Assembly: GCA_922989275.2 (NCBI GenBank) | Contig: OV277862.1 | Location: 68,027,832-68,091,831, forward strand | DNA length: 64,000 nucleotides | From: Gari tellinella | Lineage: Eukaryota > Mollusca > Bivalvia > Cardiida > Psammobiidae | Direction: 5' to 3' | Shown: piece after piece, positions 9,696 to 20,567 of the stretch | Position numbering within the stretch: position 1 is the stretch's first letter | Layout of the letters: each line of letters starts with the position of its first letter | The notes under the pieces: model-generated | Database searches by the model: none | Seen by the model: only the letters and a program-made list of their open reading frames with translations | What the model was told of the DNA's origin: nothing | Position numbers and translations under genes: made by a program

Positions 9696-10528
9696 AAAAT
9701 GTGTGATAGAGCTTGGATATAATGTCATGCATTTTACCTATATTTTTGTTCTACTTTTTATCTAAAATAAATTAACATTATTTGTTTCCCCAATATTTCT
9801 AAACAACTTGAATCCAACTTTACATGTATTCATAATGTCATAGTAAAACCACTCTATTACAATAACTAAGAGAATGATGTCCACTGAAAAGAAGCCTCAA
9901 TGATCACATTTAAAACAGAAGAGAGTTTAAAGGACAATTAATGAAAGTAAAGCAGAAAGCTCCTTCATCTTACTTCAAGCAGCAGCCACAGCGTAAAACA
10001 CCAAAACATAAACCTCTTTTAGGGGTTCCTGTTGCGCGTGCGGGGTTCACCACTGTATGTAATGCATTTTTCCAATATTTTCAAAAATAAATTGAAGAAA
10101 AATGTAGCTGTGTAAAGGTACTCAGCAACTATAAGACAGAGAAAAACTGTAAATTGTAGAGAGAAGGCAGTGTTGAGATAAGTCTGTCAATACTAACCAG
10201 TCTGGCTGGTGCTTGTACAGGATTTCATGGAGAACCTGAACGTTTTATCCATCTCTATAAACAGTAATTCCTTTCATTTTCCATCTGTTTTATCTAGATA
10301 CATAAAATGAAATAAACCTTTATATATATCCATGCTGTGCTGCATGCAGCAGTCTAAAATTGCTTCCTTAGCATCAACTTGACTCTAAATCTCTGTCTTT
10401 AGTCGAGATTATAAAAGTCTACAAAACATGATCTAATTTATTTGCAAGCCTCTGTCAGATTACTGTCAAACTATGTTCAGCAACAATATATTGAAATACA
10501 AGCAAAGGGATCTCTTACAGTAATCAGC
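9696..10528. other. Unassigned interval with one hairpin remnant
   Basis: GAAAGTAAAGCAGAAAGCTCC at about 9943 is half of a core-1 hairpin of the family-H type. The rest is unassigned AT-rich sequence. Confidence 0.4.
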
Positions 10529-10772
10529 TTAACCCATAAATATGCCTTTTTACGCCTTTAAGTTATTACTCCACTGAAGAAAATAGTTCCAATTTATGAA
10601 GTCATGAATATGTCCTTTAGAAAAAAATTCTATATCTTTCTATAGATGGTAGCTTTAAGCAGGCTGAAAGTAAAACAGAATGTGCCTTAAGGCACATTCT
10701 GCTTTACTTTCAGCCTGCTTTAAATGATCACTCATCTTCAATAGTAGAAACAGGCTATGGGGTAAAGGGGTA
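10529..10772 (-). mobile_element. A08: family-A MITE with homogenised hairpin
   Basis: TTAACCCATAAATATGCC to GGCTATGGGGTAAAGGGG. The left terminal repeat lost eight bases. The hairpin (10654-10723) has GTGCC/GGCAC and both arms read GGCTG/CAGCC, so the usual T-G mismatch position is paired. Confidence 0.85.
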
Positions 10773-11379
10773 ATGCCGAACATAACAAAAGCTAAAAGCT
10801 TCTTTGGCTCTGATAAAGACAGCTCAGACATCTTTAGATGCAGACATAAATAATGCAAAAAATACATCTTCTTGGAATCTTTATTGACATTTAAATGCAC
10901 AACAAAACTATGTAGGAAGTCTATATAATTGTATAGCTCTTAAAACGCATGACAACATTAATGAAGAAAGTTATCTCTGAGAGCTTTCTGCATTACATGT
11001 ACCTTCGTCCTGCATTAAGAATGTTCAGTTATCTGCTATTAGAAATCTCCATACATCTTCGAAACATTGAAGTTAGGTTTGTGCTTAAGAGTTAGCCGCA
11101 GGACGTCCACATAAAAGGTTTGTAATTGATCATGTAAAACTATGGAAAGTATTGAGAGGGCACTTGCTGCTTGATTCCAAGTGGTGCTTCAATGAAGTTT
11201 GATTATAGAGGTTTATTTCTGGCAATCAGCTGTATTGCCTGGGGCCTAAGGGCAGACTGTTTGATCTTTGAGTTTCAGTGAGTCTGCTAGATAGACGACA
11301 AACCTACTAAACGTATAGCCCTTATAATGCTTGATCATCTAGGTTACATCGACTCTCAAGGAGATGGTCCCATAACACA
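10773..11379. other. Unassigned interval
   Basis: No feature recognised on either strand. Confidence 0.4.
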
Positions 11380-11451
11380 GTGACAAACACTGCAGAACCT
11401 GATCAGAAGACTCCTTCAGGAGTCCATGATCTGAGTCTTTTCTGTTTGCAA
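11380..11451. repeat. Solitary core-3 hairpin, worn
   Basis: GACAAACACTGCAGAACCTG...CTCCTTCAGGAG...GAGTCTTTTCTGTTTGC. Stem mismatches are numerous and no terminal repeats are recognisable around it. Confidence 0.55.
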
Positions 11452-11461
11452 AGGATGGATA

Positions 11462-11872
11462 TACAGTAAAACCTCTAAACTAAACGGAAGGCTAATTAAA
11501 TGTATCAAGGACAGGTTACAGCTTAACCCATTACCCCATACCCTGTTTCTAGTTTTGAAGATAACTGACCATTTAAAGCAGGTTGAAAGTTAAAGCCTGC
11601 TTTAAGCCCTTATCTGCTAGAATATAGAAATTATTTCTTATAATACATATCCATTACTAGTTATAGAGGAACTATTTTCTTCAGTGGAGGAAAAAATTAA
11701 AGGCGTAAAAATGCGTATTTATGAGGTAATGGGTTAAAGCAAGGTGACAATATAACAGAAAGCTCCTAAAGGAGCTTTCTGTTATATTGCCACCTTGCTT
11801 TAAAGCAGTCATCTGTCATAAACATGGAATAAGTACCACACTTTAGTAGTGGTAATAGAGGTTTTACTGTAT
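11462..11872. mobile_element. H01: pogo/Tc1-like MITE interrupted by A09
   Basis: Terminal repeats TACAGTAAAACCTCT and AGAGGTTTTACTGTA lie at the two ends, TA being the presumed target. Its own hairpin (11734-11803, AAAGCAAGGTGACAATATAAC...) is core 1-like with centre AGCTCCTAAAGGAGCT. A family-A element sits between ACAGC and AAGCAAGG. Confidence 0.85.
11523..11737 (+). mobile_element. A09: family-A MITE nested in H01, with TTAA target duplication
   Basis: TTAA at 11523-11526 and again at 11734-11737 flank CCCATTACCCCATA...GAGGTAATGGG. Removing the element plus one TTAA restores the H sequence ACAGCTTAAAGCAAGG. Its hairpin has collapsed to GGTTGAAAGTTAAAGCC, having lost the whole centre. 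Confidence 0.9.
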
Positions 11873-12805
11873 GTGGTACTGGCACTGTAAGGGTTAAAAT
11901 CAATGTCAGATTCTGTGATAAATTCAAATTACTGAATGTCATTTTGTGAGATTTGAATACAGACTGGGGAAGATTTATCATTTTGTTTTGTATGTAAATG
12001 TCCGGTGTCAGCGTGACCTTAACCTAAAATGACTTTAGCCGCCATCACATTATTGGTAACCCTCTTTATACACCCATTGAAAAGGAGAAGCATCATGGTT
12101 GGCATTGTCCATTCATTCATCCATCTGTCCAGTTTTGTTTACATTGTCTTAGATGACACAAACAATTCTTTATTGCTTGATTTTCATCAAACTTCATTAC
12201 CTTATAGTCCAAAGATGCTCACCAATTGTGACACTCAAGTTACCTAAATAGTGGAAAGCATTATAAGCAAGCACTGCAAGCCTACCATATGTGGTAAAAG
12301 AACACAACATGTTATTAATAATTAAGCCTTTCAGATGAGTCTTTGCCATTTGTGCAAACCATCTATTTCGAAATTAACCAGCCCATATTTTGGGAGCTTT
12401 CTGCATCACTTTTGTCCTGCATTCAATACCTACCTGTATCAAAACATCTCTCCTGTAATTTATTGAAAAGTGGCTGAGGAAATGTTTGACAGTAAATGTA
12501 GAAAGGAAACTATAATATACAGGCTAATGAGAAACAGATGAGTTGCCTCGACATGTGCTCAATCTGAGATTTGTTTAATGGCACACGCCAAAAAATCTGC
12601 AAAAACACTCAAATCATTTACACTTAACATATATTTTCAATGAAGGCTTTCATTGTGTGTGTCCACTGAAAGCTTCCTTAATTATTCTTGGATGTTACAA
12701 TGAAAATAGCTTAGGCCATTATGCTAAAAGGAATGTTCTATTAGTGATCATGAGCCACTAAAAGAAGTTGATAATATATAGAGATATGTGCAGGCTGGTG
12801 GCAGC
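11873..12805. other. Unassigned interval with half a hairpin
   Basis: GGGAGCTTTCTGCATCACTT at about 12391-12425 is the right half of an H-type hairpin. No other feature recognised. Confidence 0.4.
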
Positions 12806-13056
12806 TTAACCCTTTGAACCCTAGTCCCGCATATTGGCGTCCTTTTCAAACAGTGTACATGTGTATAGTACACTTGTCCTGTGCAAACAGTGAAGACCCA
12901 GATCAGAGGACTCCGAAAGGAGCCCTCTGATCAGGGTCTTCGCTGTTTGTCATAATGCCAAACATTGACAAAAACAACCCTTAAAGGTCAGAAATGGACT
13001 AGACTAAATTGGAAACTGGAATTGTCCATTTAAAGTTTCAGGGAGGAAAGAGTTAA
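12806..13056 (+). mobile_element. C04: complete family-C MITE
   Basis: TTAACCCTTTGAACCC to GGAGGAAAGAGTTAA. Nearly identical to C03 over its arms, suggesting recent activity. The hairpin stem has GAAGACCCAG against CAGGGTCTTC (one A/A mismatch). Confidence 0.85.
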
Positions 13057-13127
13057 TTAAAAGCTGTGAATATGAAAATAAAGCAGACAACTCCTTGTAA
13101 ATTTGTTATACAGTAATGTACTCCAGT

Positions 13128-13354
13128 TTACCTCATAGCAGCTAGCCTACATATTTCTAGTTTTGAAGACAGCTTACCATTTAAAGCAGATTGAAAGTAA
13201 AGCAGAATGTGTCTGTTGCTACCATCTGCTAGGATATAGAATATATAGTTAGTTTGTTATATAGTTTCATGACTGTGTAAATTTGAATTTTTTACTTCAG
13301 TGGAAGAATATATGAGAGGCGTATAAAGGGTATATTTATGGAGATATGGGTTAA
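13128..13354 (+). mobile_element. A10: family-A MITE lacking the right half of the hairpin
   Basis: TTTACCTCATAGC, TTTCTAGTTTTGAAGACAG, AAAGCAGATTGAAAG, then directly GCTACCATCTGCTAGG and the long arm, ending AGATATGGGTTAA. Confidence 0.8.
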
Positions 13355-13540
13355 AATTTTAGCTGCCATTTACAGTGCAGACCGAGCATGAGATGTTGAA
13401 GACTGTTAGAATCAAAAGGTCATGAACCTAAATTGGTTAAAAACCTCATACATGTATGTGAATAAATAAATAATTAGAGTATGGCAGCAGCTTGCTTCTT
13501 ATAGTTGTGAGTATCAGTAAATATTTTCACCCAAAAGTCA

Positions 13541-13739
13541 TTAACACTTTTCATGCTGATTTTGAATTATTTCACTATTGACTTTTAGGTCTGTTTTCAG
13601 AAAACAATTAAGATTCAGAAAAGTAACAGGAAAGCAAACAGTGTGGACCCTGATCAGAGGGCTCTGTAAGGAGCCCTCTGATCAGGGTCTACACTGTTTG
13701 AAAACTATACATACTGGTTTCCAGCATTGAAAGGGTTAA
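13541..13739. mobile_element. K01: TTAA MITE with core-3 hairpin and distinct ends
   Basis: TTAACACTTTTCATGCTG and CCAGCATTGAAAGGGTTAA form inverted ends. The core-3 stem is almost perfect (GCAAACAGTGTGGACCC / GGGTCTACACTGTTTG, centre GGGCTCTGTAAGGAGCCC). Arms differ from family C, so I treat K as a separate shell around the same core. Confidence 0.8.
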
Positions 13740-13974
13740 AACATACTTATGCCGAGAGAATCAAATTCCATTTTTACGACAGAAGCTGCACCGTGAGGTT
13801 TCAGTCTGTAGGATTCTGCTGACAGGTTCTTAAGAAGTCTTGTTAACACCTATTCACCTAAATTCAGAGTTACAGCATTTTTGTGGCTTGCTGTAACTAG
13901 GTTATAGAAGTGTTTAGAGGGCTTTGGATTAGTTTTTGAGCAGGCTCTGCATGTTTTTATTCCAAATTTGCTGT

Positions 13975-14222
13975 TGCTCAGGTAGAAACTTTAATTATGC
14001 TTCAAGATATACCCATCAAGGGACATAACTCCATCAAAGAAAAAGTCAAAATGTTGCAATTTAGGAACTATTCCAAACATTTAATAGAAACAAATCATCC
14101 AATAAAGTATGATGAAAGCCGGCCAAAAATTATCATTTAAACAAATTGACAAGATGGACGGACAGACGGATGGACGTAACAAAGATAATATTGCAGTATG
14201 TCCTGTTTTCAACAGGGGTATA
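13975..14222 (+). mobile_element. Helentron-like 3' remnant
   Basis: GATGGACGGACAGACGGATGG, then a CCTGTT-TTC-AACAGG hairpin (14202-14216) and GGGTATAAA. This matches the 3' organisation of the element ending at 55051 (ACGGAC-rich stretch, hairpin, GGGGATAA). The 5' part is absent or unrecognisable. Confidence 0.5.
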
Positions 14223-14509
14223 AAATAATATTTGGATCCAAACAATTTCGAAAACAATTACTACTCGTTAAAGGCTGCAAATTATATATTGCAAAAAGTA
14301 TAAGTACAGCAAAACTTGTACAGTATTACACCTTGTCAATTTTGAGTGCCTGTAACCCCGTTAGCAGAACTCCAATCAATCCTACCTGTTCTCCAGAAGC
14401 CTATATTGTTTACATAATTATATTACTGCTTTTTTGTCTATAAAAACCATTAATGCCTGTCATAGACCTTCTCCACCTAATGTCAAACATGTATGTGTGT
14501 AGCTGTGGT

Positions 14510-14762
14510 TTAACCCTTTACCTCATAGCTTGTTTCTAGTTTTGAAAAACAGGTGACCACTTAAAGCAGGTTGAAAGTAAAGCAGAATGTGCCTTAAGGC
14601 ACATTCTGCTTTACTTTCAGCCTGCGTTAAGCTAAAATCTGCGAGGCTATATAAAATATTTGTAATTGTAAATGTTCATGAGGTTATAAACTGGAACTTT
14701 TTACTTCAGTGGAGGAATAAATTAAATACGCTAAAAGTCGCTTCTATGGGGGAAAGGGTTAA
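14510..14762 (+). mobile_element. A11: complete family-A MITE
   Basis: TTAACCCTTTACCTCATAGC to CTATGGGGGAAAGGGTTAA, hairpin at 14561-14630 with GTGCC/GGCAC. It carries the CCCTTT/AAAGGG variant of the terminal repeat, also seen at 19663 and 49084. Confidence 0.9.
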
Positions 14763-15029
14763 TGAATCTGTAAAGAAATGCCTTGTTTCTTTATGAACTC
14801 TTCTCATTCTGAATTTTCAAATGGACTCATCGTTTTCTTTCTCATAAATGACTTAATTTTAATTTGTATTTTGTCAGTAAGTTCTTGTTTCACTGCTATA
14901 AGCAAATTAAGCTTATTTACCCAACAGTTTCACTAACAACATCTTACTAACAGATCATTCTTAGTCTACTTGCTAAATGAACCTTTTCACAACAATACAA
15001 TATCATAAAGTATGACAATTATATAAACC

Positions 15030-15078
15030 ATGCAGATTCTGATCAGAGTGCTCATGTTTTCAGGTCTACACTGTTTGC
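15030..15078. repeat. Core-3 hairpin fragment
   Basis: ATGCAGATTCTGATCAGAG followed by GGTCTACACTGTTTGC; the centre is lost. Confidence 0.5.
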
Positions 15079-15115
15079 AAAGGATCGGATATATCTTGTT
15101 TCAGCAATACAAGAT

Positions 15116-15309
15116 TTAACCTTTATTCCATAAATACATCTTTTTTTATACGCCTTTAATCTATTCCTCCACTGAATACTGTGATGACTTAAAAGCTGGT
15201 TGAAAGTAAAGCAGAATGCGCCTTTAGGCGCTTTCTGCTTTACTTACAACCTACTTTAAGTGTTCACCTGTCTTCAAACCTACAAACAGGTTATGGGATA
15301 ATGGGTTAA
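15116..15309 (-). mobile_element. A12: family-A MITE with deleted long-arm segment
   Basis: TTAACCTTTATTCCATAAATAC to GGTTATGGGATAATGGGTTAA. About 60 bp between CCACTGAATA and the hairpin is missing. Hairpin centre GCGCCTTTAGGCGC. Confidence 0.8.
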
Positions 15310-15583
15310 CTGTGTGTGTTTAGCACTCCTAAGTAAAAGCCCTTTCTTGAAGTAGGTGAGGTGGGGGTTTCTATTTCATGCCAGGTAACAAGGTTTTTTG
15401 TGTACCCTCAGTACACTAAGATACTACAACTTGTTCTGGAGCCAAGCGTAGTAAGAGAAACATTTTTTGTTTGCAGTTCTCCTGTTAAAAATTCCACAAC
15501 AGTTGAGCAAGGTACATTCTAGGCAATGAGTCATACAGTCATGATTCTTTGAAAACTTGCTATGCTAAACACATATCAAAGCT

Positions 15584-15710
15584 ACAGTAAAACCTATGAG
15601 ACGTCACAGCCAACTAAAACAAGATAATATGGAATTGTTTCAGCAAAATGGCAGAACCATGCAGACCAACAGTAATGCAGAGGCCTGCATTACTGTTGGC
15701 CTGCATCCAA
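15584..15710. mobile_element. H02: H-like left end with a different palindrome
   Basis: Begins TACAGTAAAACCTATGAG. Its palindrome (15659-15682 and 15683-15706, no loop, 3 mismatches in 24) reads ATGCAGACCAACAGTAATGC, unlike core 1. The right end was not found. Confidence 0.55.
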
Positions 15711-15910
15711 CAGTAACCATCTTTCGAGATTTGCATGTTTCTTTATTTTCAGTGAATGATCGGTAAACACACATGCACTCGTTATACTGTACAAGAAGTC
15801 CTGTCCTTTGCAACTTTTTCCTCCACAAAAAGCAAATTAGAACATCTCTTCACACTCCTTCGGAAATTTAGTGCCTAAATAAATATTCAGTTATGGTGTT
15901 GACCAAACTA

Positions 15911-15960
15911 GGCAGCTTAAAGCAAGATAAAAGCAATATTGCTCTCATCTTGCTCTAAGT
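15911..15960. repeat. Worn H-type hairpin
   Basis: GCTTAAAGCAAGATAAAAGC against CTCATCTTGCTCTAAG. Confidence 0.5.
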
Positions 15961-16086
15961 AGTAAATCCTGCCTTAAATACAGTTGGATATAGTCTATTT
16001 GCACTTTTAGCTACAGAGAAAAGGATTAACACAGCTTTCTGCATTAATGTATAAAGCAGCCACTTGTCTTTAATGATATTGTCGAG

Positions 16087-16155
16087 AATGACAAACAATG
16101 TAGACCCTGATCAGAAGCCTCCAATAGGAGCCCTATATGATCTGTACCATTTCTA
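16087..16155. repeat. Worn core-3 hairpin
   Basis: GACAAACAATGTAGACCCTG and CCTCCAATAGGAGCCC; the right outer stem is lost. Confidence 0.55.
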
Positions 16156-16630
16156 AAGAACAATTAGTCAGTGTTCATTACAGGTGTGAGGTTTGTAAAG
16201 GACAAGTATACTCGTTGCTAGAACTGTATGACTGTGTTAAATTCAGGAAATAGTTTGGGAGACTTTTTATTTTTTATTTTATTTGCATTTAACACTGTCC
16301 TGTATAAAATATCTTCTTTTGCAGCAGCACGTCACAGGTTTTCACTGAACTATAATTGTATACAATTAAGAAGAAAAATTCACAATCTCAAAGAAAATTG
16401 CAGGCCTTGCATTAAATATAAAACCATCTTCTTTGATAAATTTGTCAAGTCAGCAAAATAAGATGGTGCCTTTTTGTGTTTTATTGAATTAACATTCCTT
16501 ATAGGCAGCCAGCCCAATACATCTAAGGTTAAGCTTGAGGCAATATTGAAATAAACTATGCAAGCAGGCAGACATTTACGTAAAGAATGCTTCATCACCA
16601 AGATGCTGGAAATAAGTACTGGAGACCGTT
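16156..16630. other. Unassigned interval
   Basis: T-rich run at about 16265-16283; nothing else recognised. Confidence 0.35.
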
Positions 16631-16698
16631 GCAAATAGTCTGGATCCAGATAAGGCCCCACTTAACGTGGGGCCTTATCAGGATCCAAACTGTTTGTC
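16631..16698. repeat. Core-2 hairpin variant with GGCCCCAC inner stem
   Basis: CAAATAGTCTGGATCCAG...AAGGCCCCAC-TTAAC-GTGGGGCCTT...GGATCCAAACTGTTTG. The inner stem has changed from GACGCCGC/GCGGCGTC on both sides together. TTAA sits in the loop. Confidence 0.8.
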
Positions 16699-16867
16699 AT
16701 CATCATCAATCCAGTTGTTGTAAATATGTTTTTTTCTGCAGACAAAAGTTATACTCACTGTTGAAAAGGTGAATAAAATACACACGCTTGAAACAAATCC
16801 TGAAGATATTTGCAAACAGTAATTTTCTGCATAATCTTACATCTTTTATGCACTTACTAGTACGTCT

Positions 16868-17068
16868 AAATCCTTTACCCCATAGCCTGTTTTGGGTTTT
16901 AAAGACACTGCATGGTGACTACTTAAAGCAGTTTGGAAGAAAGCAAGTTGCACCATAAGGCCTGATTCTATTTTACTAAGTAAATTAAAGTAATACTTTC
17001 AATTAACCTGCTTTAAGTGGTCACCTGTCTTCTACTCACAACAGGTTATGGGGAATAGAAGGGTAATA
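16868..17068. mobile_element. A13: symmetric family-A variant, short arm at both ends
   Basis: The left side reads CCTTTACCCCATAGCCTG...GGTGACTACTTAAAGCAG. The right side is the inverse, AACCTGCTTTAAGTGGTCACC...CAGGTTATGGGG. The normal long arm (CTGCTAGAATATAG...) is missing, so the whole element is a fold-back. Confidence 0.75.
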
Positions 17069-17482
17069 ACATTTTTACTAATTTTTTGCATTAATTGATT
17101 TGCTTTTTGGTAACATTTTATTAAAGACAAGATATCAAGTAACTAACCTTGTCAGCATCAAAACTGTTAATGTTAATCCAATAAAACATGCTCAAAATGG
17201 CAGAAAAATTAAATTTAAAATTTTCTTTAAATGAGACAACTTGACAAGTATTAGTGCTAAAATTTAATCTTGAGCATGCAAGAAAGTTTTGATCTTCAGA
17301 AAATAACTCATTCAACCCTGAAAGCGTTGAATTTGTAAGGTGTTTTCTTACATCACAGCTTTTTGAAACAGTTATCAAAATTTCATTCATAAGCATGCTA
17401 AAAGTATAACCTCAACTGTCATTGAATATCAACTGCACATAAATGGTCATTTTTCCAATTTTATACAATTATGACCATGCAG
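17069..17482. other. Unassigned interval
   Basis: Nothing recognised. A 91-residue open frame (17121-17396, minus strand) has no familiar domain. Confidence 0.35.
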
Positions 17483-17562
17483 TTAGTGCAAAAAGTAAAG
17501 ACCCAGATCAGAGGGCTTGATCCTATACTCAGGAGCCCTCTGATAAGGGTCTTACTGTTTAA
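17483..17562. repeat. Core-3 hairpin with enlarged loop
   Basis: AAAGACCCAGATCAGAGGGC, loop TTGATCCTATACTC, AGGAGCCCTCTGATAAGGG. Confidence 0.65.
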
Positions 17563-17643
17563 GTAGTACGTATTTATTAAACTTCCCAAAATTCCAAGTG
17601 GACTGGTTCACATTTTGGTAATTAAAAAGATCCTCAAGGGAAC

Positions 17644-17788
17644 TTAATAACCCATAAGAGTTACTTAGATTTGAAAGAGTTGAAGCAGGCTGAAAGTCAA
17701 ACAGAATGGGCCTTAATTAAGGCTGCTTTAAGTGTTCACCTGATTTCAAATCCAGAAACAGGCAATGGCGTAATGGGTAAATTGATCA
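17644..17788. mobile_element. A14: short symmetric family-A derivative
   Basis: TTAATAACCCATAAGAG, GCAGGCTGAAAGTCAAACAG, then GCTGCTTTAAGTGTTCACC and AACAGGCAATGGCGTAATGGG. Hairpin centre reduced to GGCCTTAATTAAGGC. The long arm is missing. Confidence 0.65.
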
Positions 17789-17825
17789 ATGATTTAAAAT
17801 CATTTAATTTACCGTACCCTAAAAA

Positions 17826-18299
17826 TTCCTCCATAGAAGCGACTTTTAGCACATTTAATTTATTCCTCCACTGAAAAAAATAGTTTCAATTTATACAGTC
17901 AAGAATATACACCATTAGAAATATTTTCTCTATTCTAGCAGATAATTTCTTAAACAGGCTGAAAGTAAAGCAGAATGCGTTCAGGTGCATTCTGCTTTAC
18001 TTTTAACCTGCTTTAAGTGGTCACCCGTCTTCAAAACTAGAAACAGGCTATGGGGTAAAACTAACTCTTTGCACGCTAGCGGCGGATATACCTGCCATAG
18101 TGATTATCTCTGCAAACAGATTGGATCCAGATGAGACGCCGCATAATGTGGCGTCTCATCAGGATCCAAACTGTTTGCAGCATGCTATTCTGACACTGAA
18201 TTTAAAAGAAATCTTGAAAATTCTAATTTTAGAACAATAGCAGACGACAAATTGTTGCAGACGAAAAATTACCCAGCATGCAAAGAGTTAAAGGGTTAA
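17826..18299 (-). mobile_element. A15: family-A MITE interrupted near its right end by B03
   Basis: CCTCCATAGAAGCGACTTTT and the long arm lead to a hairpin with GAATGCGTTCAGGTGCATTC (centre shortened), then CAGGCTATGGGGTAAA. B03 follows, and the last bases AGGGTTAA reappear at 18292-18299. Confidence 0.8.
18062..18291 (-). mobile_element. B03: complete family-B MITE nested in A15
   Basis: Left CTAACTCTTTGCACGCTAGC, right ACCCAGCATGCAAAGAGTTAA. The left TTAA has mutated to CTAA. Core-2 hairpin at 18112-18178, centre GACGCCGCATAATGTGGCGTC. Confidence 0.85.
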
Positions 18300-18453
18300 T
18301 GGATGAGTCCATTTGAAAATTGAGCATTTTAAGGGTTAAGGAATTCCTAATATAATTTCCCTAACAGCCTTTTGTCCCAGCAAACAAGTTGCATGCAATC
18401 TTCAAATCCATTACACTGATGAGATCCTTCCAATTTTTTTCCAATTTTTTTTT

Positions 18454-18664
18454 TTAACTCTTTAAAATTGTCGTCTGTAACAACTGTTATCTGCTACTGT
18501 TCTAAAATCAGAATTGTCTTCTCAAATTTCTATTCATAATAAGTTCAGAGTGTTAAACAATTTGGATCCTGATCAGGTGCTGAGTTACTCAGCGTCTCAT
18601 GTGGGTCAAAACTGATTGCGCAGGAAACCATCGTTACCTTGTCAGCATTCAAAGGTTGAGTTAA
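18454..18664 (+). mobile_element. B04: diverged family-B MITE
   Basis: TTAACTCTTTAAAATTGTCG to CATTCAAAGGTTGAGTTAA. The hairpin (18555-18622) has an altered inner stem GGTGCTGAGTTACTCAGCGTC. Confidence 0.75.
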
Positions 18665-19440
18665 TTTGAACATGTGATTGTCATGATTCATAACTTTATG
18701 TCGTCTGCTATTACTAGAATCGTCTGCCACGTGCCGAGGAAAGACTTCACCCAGCGAAGACAATTTCCAGGATAACTTCGGAAAACTCCCTGTGGGTTCC
18801 CCCTTGAATCTCGTGTAATTTTAGGCGAGAACAAAAGATGGGATCATTGACAACAGTACATGGAATTCCCCAAGATATTTCGGAATTCCATCATGAAACT
18901 ATCGCTGTTGAATCTGTACATGCTGTCTGGATGGAATGCAAAGCTATGGACATATCCTTTTAATAGCTAAAATATATCTAACCGTATGAATGGTGGGATC
19001 ATGTTATAGCTTGCAACCAGATCAGACTACATATATTGTGTGACAGTTTGTCATATAAATTGTAATTTCGAAAAACATAGACAATATCAGAATTTTCGAT
19101 AGACGACATGTGCTAAGCAGGCGGCACTCATTCAACATTAAAGCTCCAGGTTTACTATGTAGTTCATTATGTATAAACAAACTGATCATACCCTAATTTT
19201 AAATTCAAAATGTCACTGAATTAAGTTTTTGACACTGATCTGATTTTCATGTCTGATCTCGATTCTGATCGTGTTTAGAATGCTTAGTCTACTAAGCTTA
19301 ATATACTGACAGTAGTGTTCAAATACAGTGATATTGATCTTCTGTCGAAGACAGCATGTGCATGTCTTATTAAATACCCTGAAAAAGTAAATATCTTCAA
19401 CAGGAGTCCTACCAGCAAATCCACTGGCGACCTTAGCCCT
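18665..19440. other. Unassigned interval
   Basis: Contains one CACGTG (about 18728) and a 9-bp inverted repeat TGGAATTCC (18861-18869)/GGAATTCCA (18882-18890). No gene or family recognised. Confidence 0.35.
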
Positions 19441-19662
19441 GAATCTCCCTGAAACTTCAAATGGACGTTTCCCGTCTCAAATTTAGTCTAGTCCATATTT
19501 GACTATTTATTGCCGTTTTTGTCAATGTATTGCAATATAACAAACAGTGCAGACCCTCTAATCAGGCCTGTGATCTGGGTCTTCACTGTTTGCAAAGGGC
19601 AAATGTACTCCAAAGATACACTGTTTGCAACGACAGTTTCATCCATAATGCCAGGCTTTACT
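19441..19662 (-). mobile_element. C05: family-C MITE abutting A16
   Basis: CTCCCTGAAACTTCAAATGG, AGTCTAGTCCATATTTGAC, core 3 (AACAGTGCAGACCC...GGGTCTTCACTGTTTGC) with a shortened centre TCTAATCAGGCCTGTGATC. The right end decays before A16. Confidence 0.7.
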
Positions 19663-19912
19663 TTAACCCTTTCCCCCATGAAGCGCCTTTTAGCGCATTC
19701 AGTTTATTCTTGCACTGAAGAAAATAGTTCCAATTTATACATTCATAAATGTGTATAATACAAAACATTTTCTATATTCTAGCAATTGATAGCTTAAAGC
19801 AGGCTGAAAGTTAAGCAGAATGCGCTTAAAGCGCATTCTGCTTTACTTTCAGCCTGCTTTAAGTGGACACCTATATTCAATACTAGAGATATGCTATGTG
19901 GGAAAGGGTTAA
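19663..19912 (-). mobile_element. A16: complete family-A MITE
   Basis: TTAACCCTTTCCCCCATGAAG to GCTATGTGGGAAAGGGTTAA. Hairpin 19793-19862 has perfectly matched arms (GGCTG/CAGCC) and an AGCGC-type centre, GCGCTTAAAGCGC. Confidence 0.9.
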
Positions 19913-19947
19913 CTCTTCTCCAACTATTAGTACACTGGCATTTTTTT

Positions 19948-20012
19948 AAACAGGGTAAACCCTGATCAGACAGCTCTGGAAGGAGCTGTCTTATCAGGAT
20001 CTGCAATGTTTT
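19948..20012. repeat. Core-3 hairpin with CAGCTC inner stem
   Basis: AAACAGGGTAAACCCTG...GACAGCTC-TGGAAG-GAGCTGTC...CAGGATCTGCAATGTTT. The inner stem changed from GAGGGCTC/GAGCCCTC on both sides. Confidence 0.7.
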
Positions 20013-20315
20013 CTGGTAAGACCTGTCTGACTAAGTCTGTCCACCATAATGGAGACAACTTCTTATTCTATTAGCCAATGTAATAGTTCTGAAATAGATA
20101 TAGATTGTGGGAAGAGTTTTATGTACAAATATTCTGCAGGAGAATAGTAAATTAAATTATTCCAATTTCGTTTTCAATCCTAGACATGTTACTATTTGAT
20201 GCATTTCTCGTTAATATCATTATCATAAACGGAATGGGTTGCCAAAAACAATTTAAACTTCTATCCTGCTTTAAGCAGCCACCTGAATTGAAAACCCTAT
20301 ATATGAAGCCTTGTC

Positions 20316-20567
20316 TTAACCCTTTGAACCCTAGTCCCACATATAGGCGTCCTTTTCAAACAGTGTACATGTGAAAAGAACACTTGTCCTATGCAAACAG
20401 TGAAGACCCAGATCAGAGGGCTCCGTAAGGAGCCCTCTGATCAGGGTCTTCACTGTTTGTCATAATGCCAAACATTGTCAAAAACAACCCTTAAAAGGTC
20501 AGAAATGGACTAGACTAAAATGGAAACTGGAATTGTCCATTTAAAGTTTTAGGGAGGAAAGAGTTAA
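20316..20567 (+). mobile_element. C06: complete family-C MITE sharing a TTAA with A17
   Basis: TTAACCCTTTGAACCC to TAGGGAGGAAAGAGTTAA. The last TTAA (20564-20567) is also the first of A17. Hairpin centre GGGCTCCGTAAGGAGCCC. Confidence 0.85.

Noticed and set aside
10021..10060. GTTGCGCGTGCGGGGTTC as a B-box/tRNA-like or CpG promoter signal
   Set aside because: Isolated short GC-rich string with no matching A box, TATA or neighbouring CpG enrichment.
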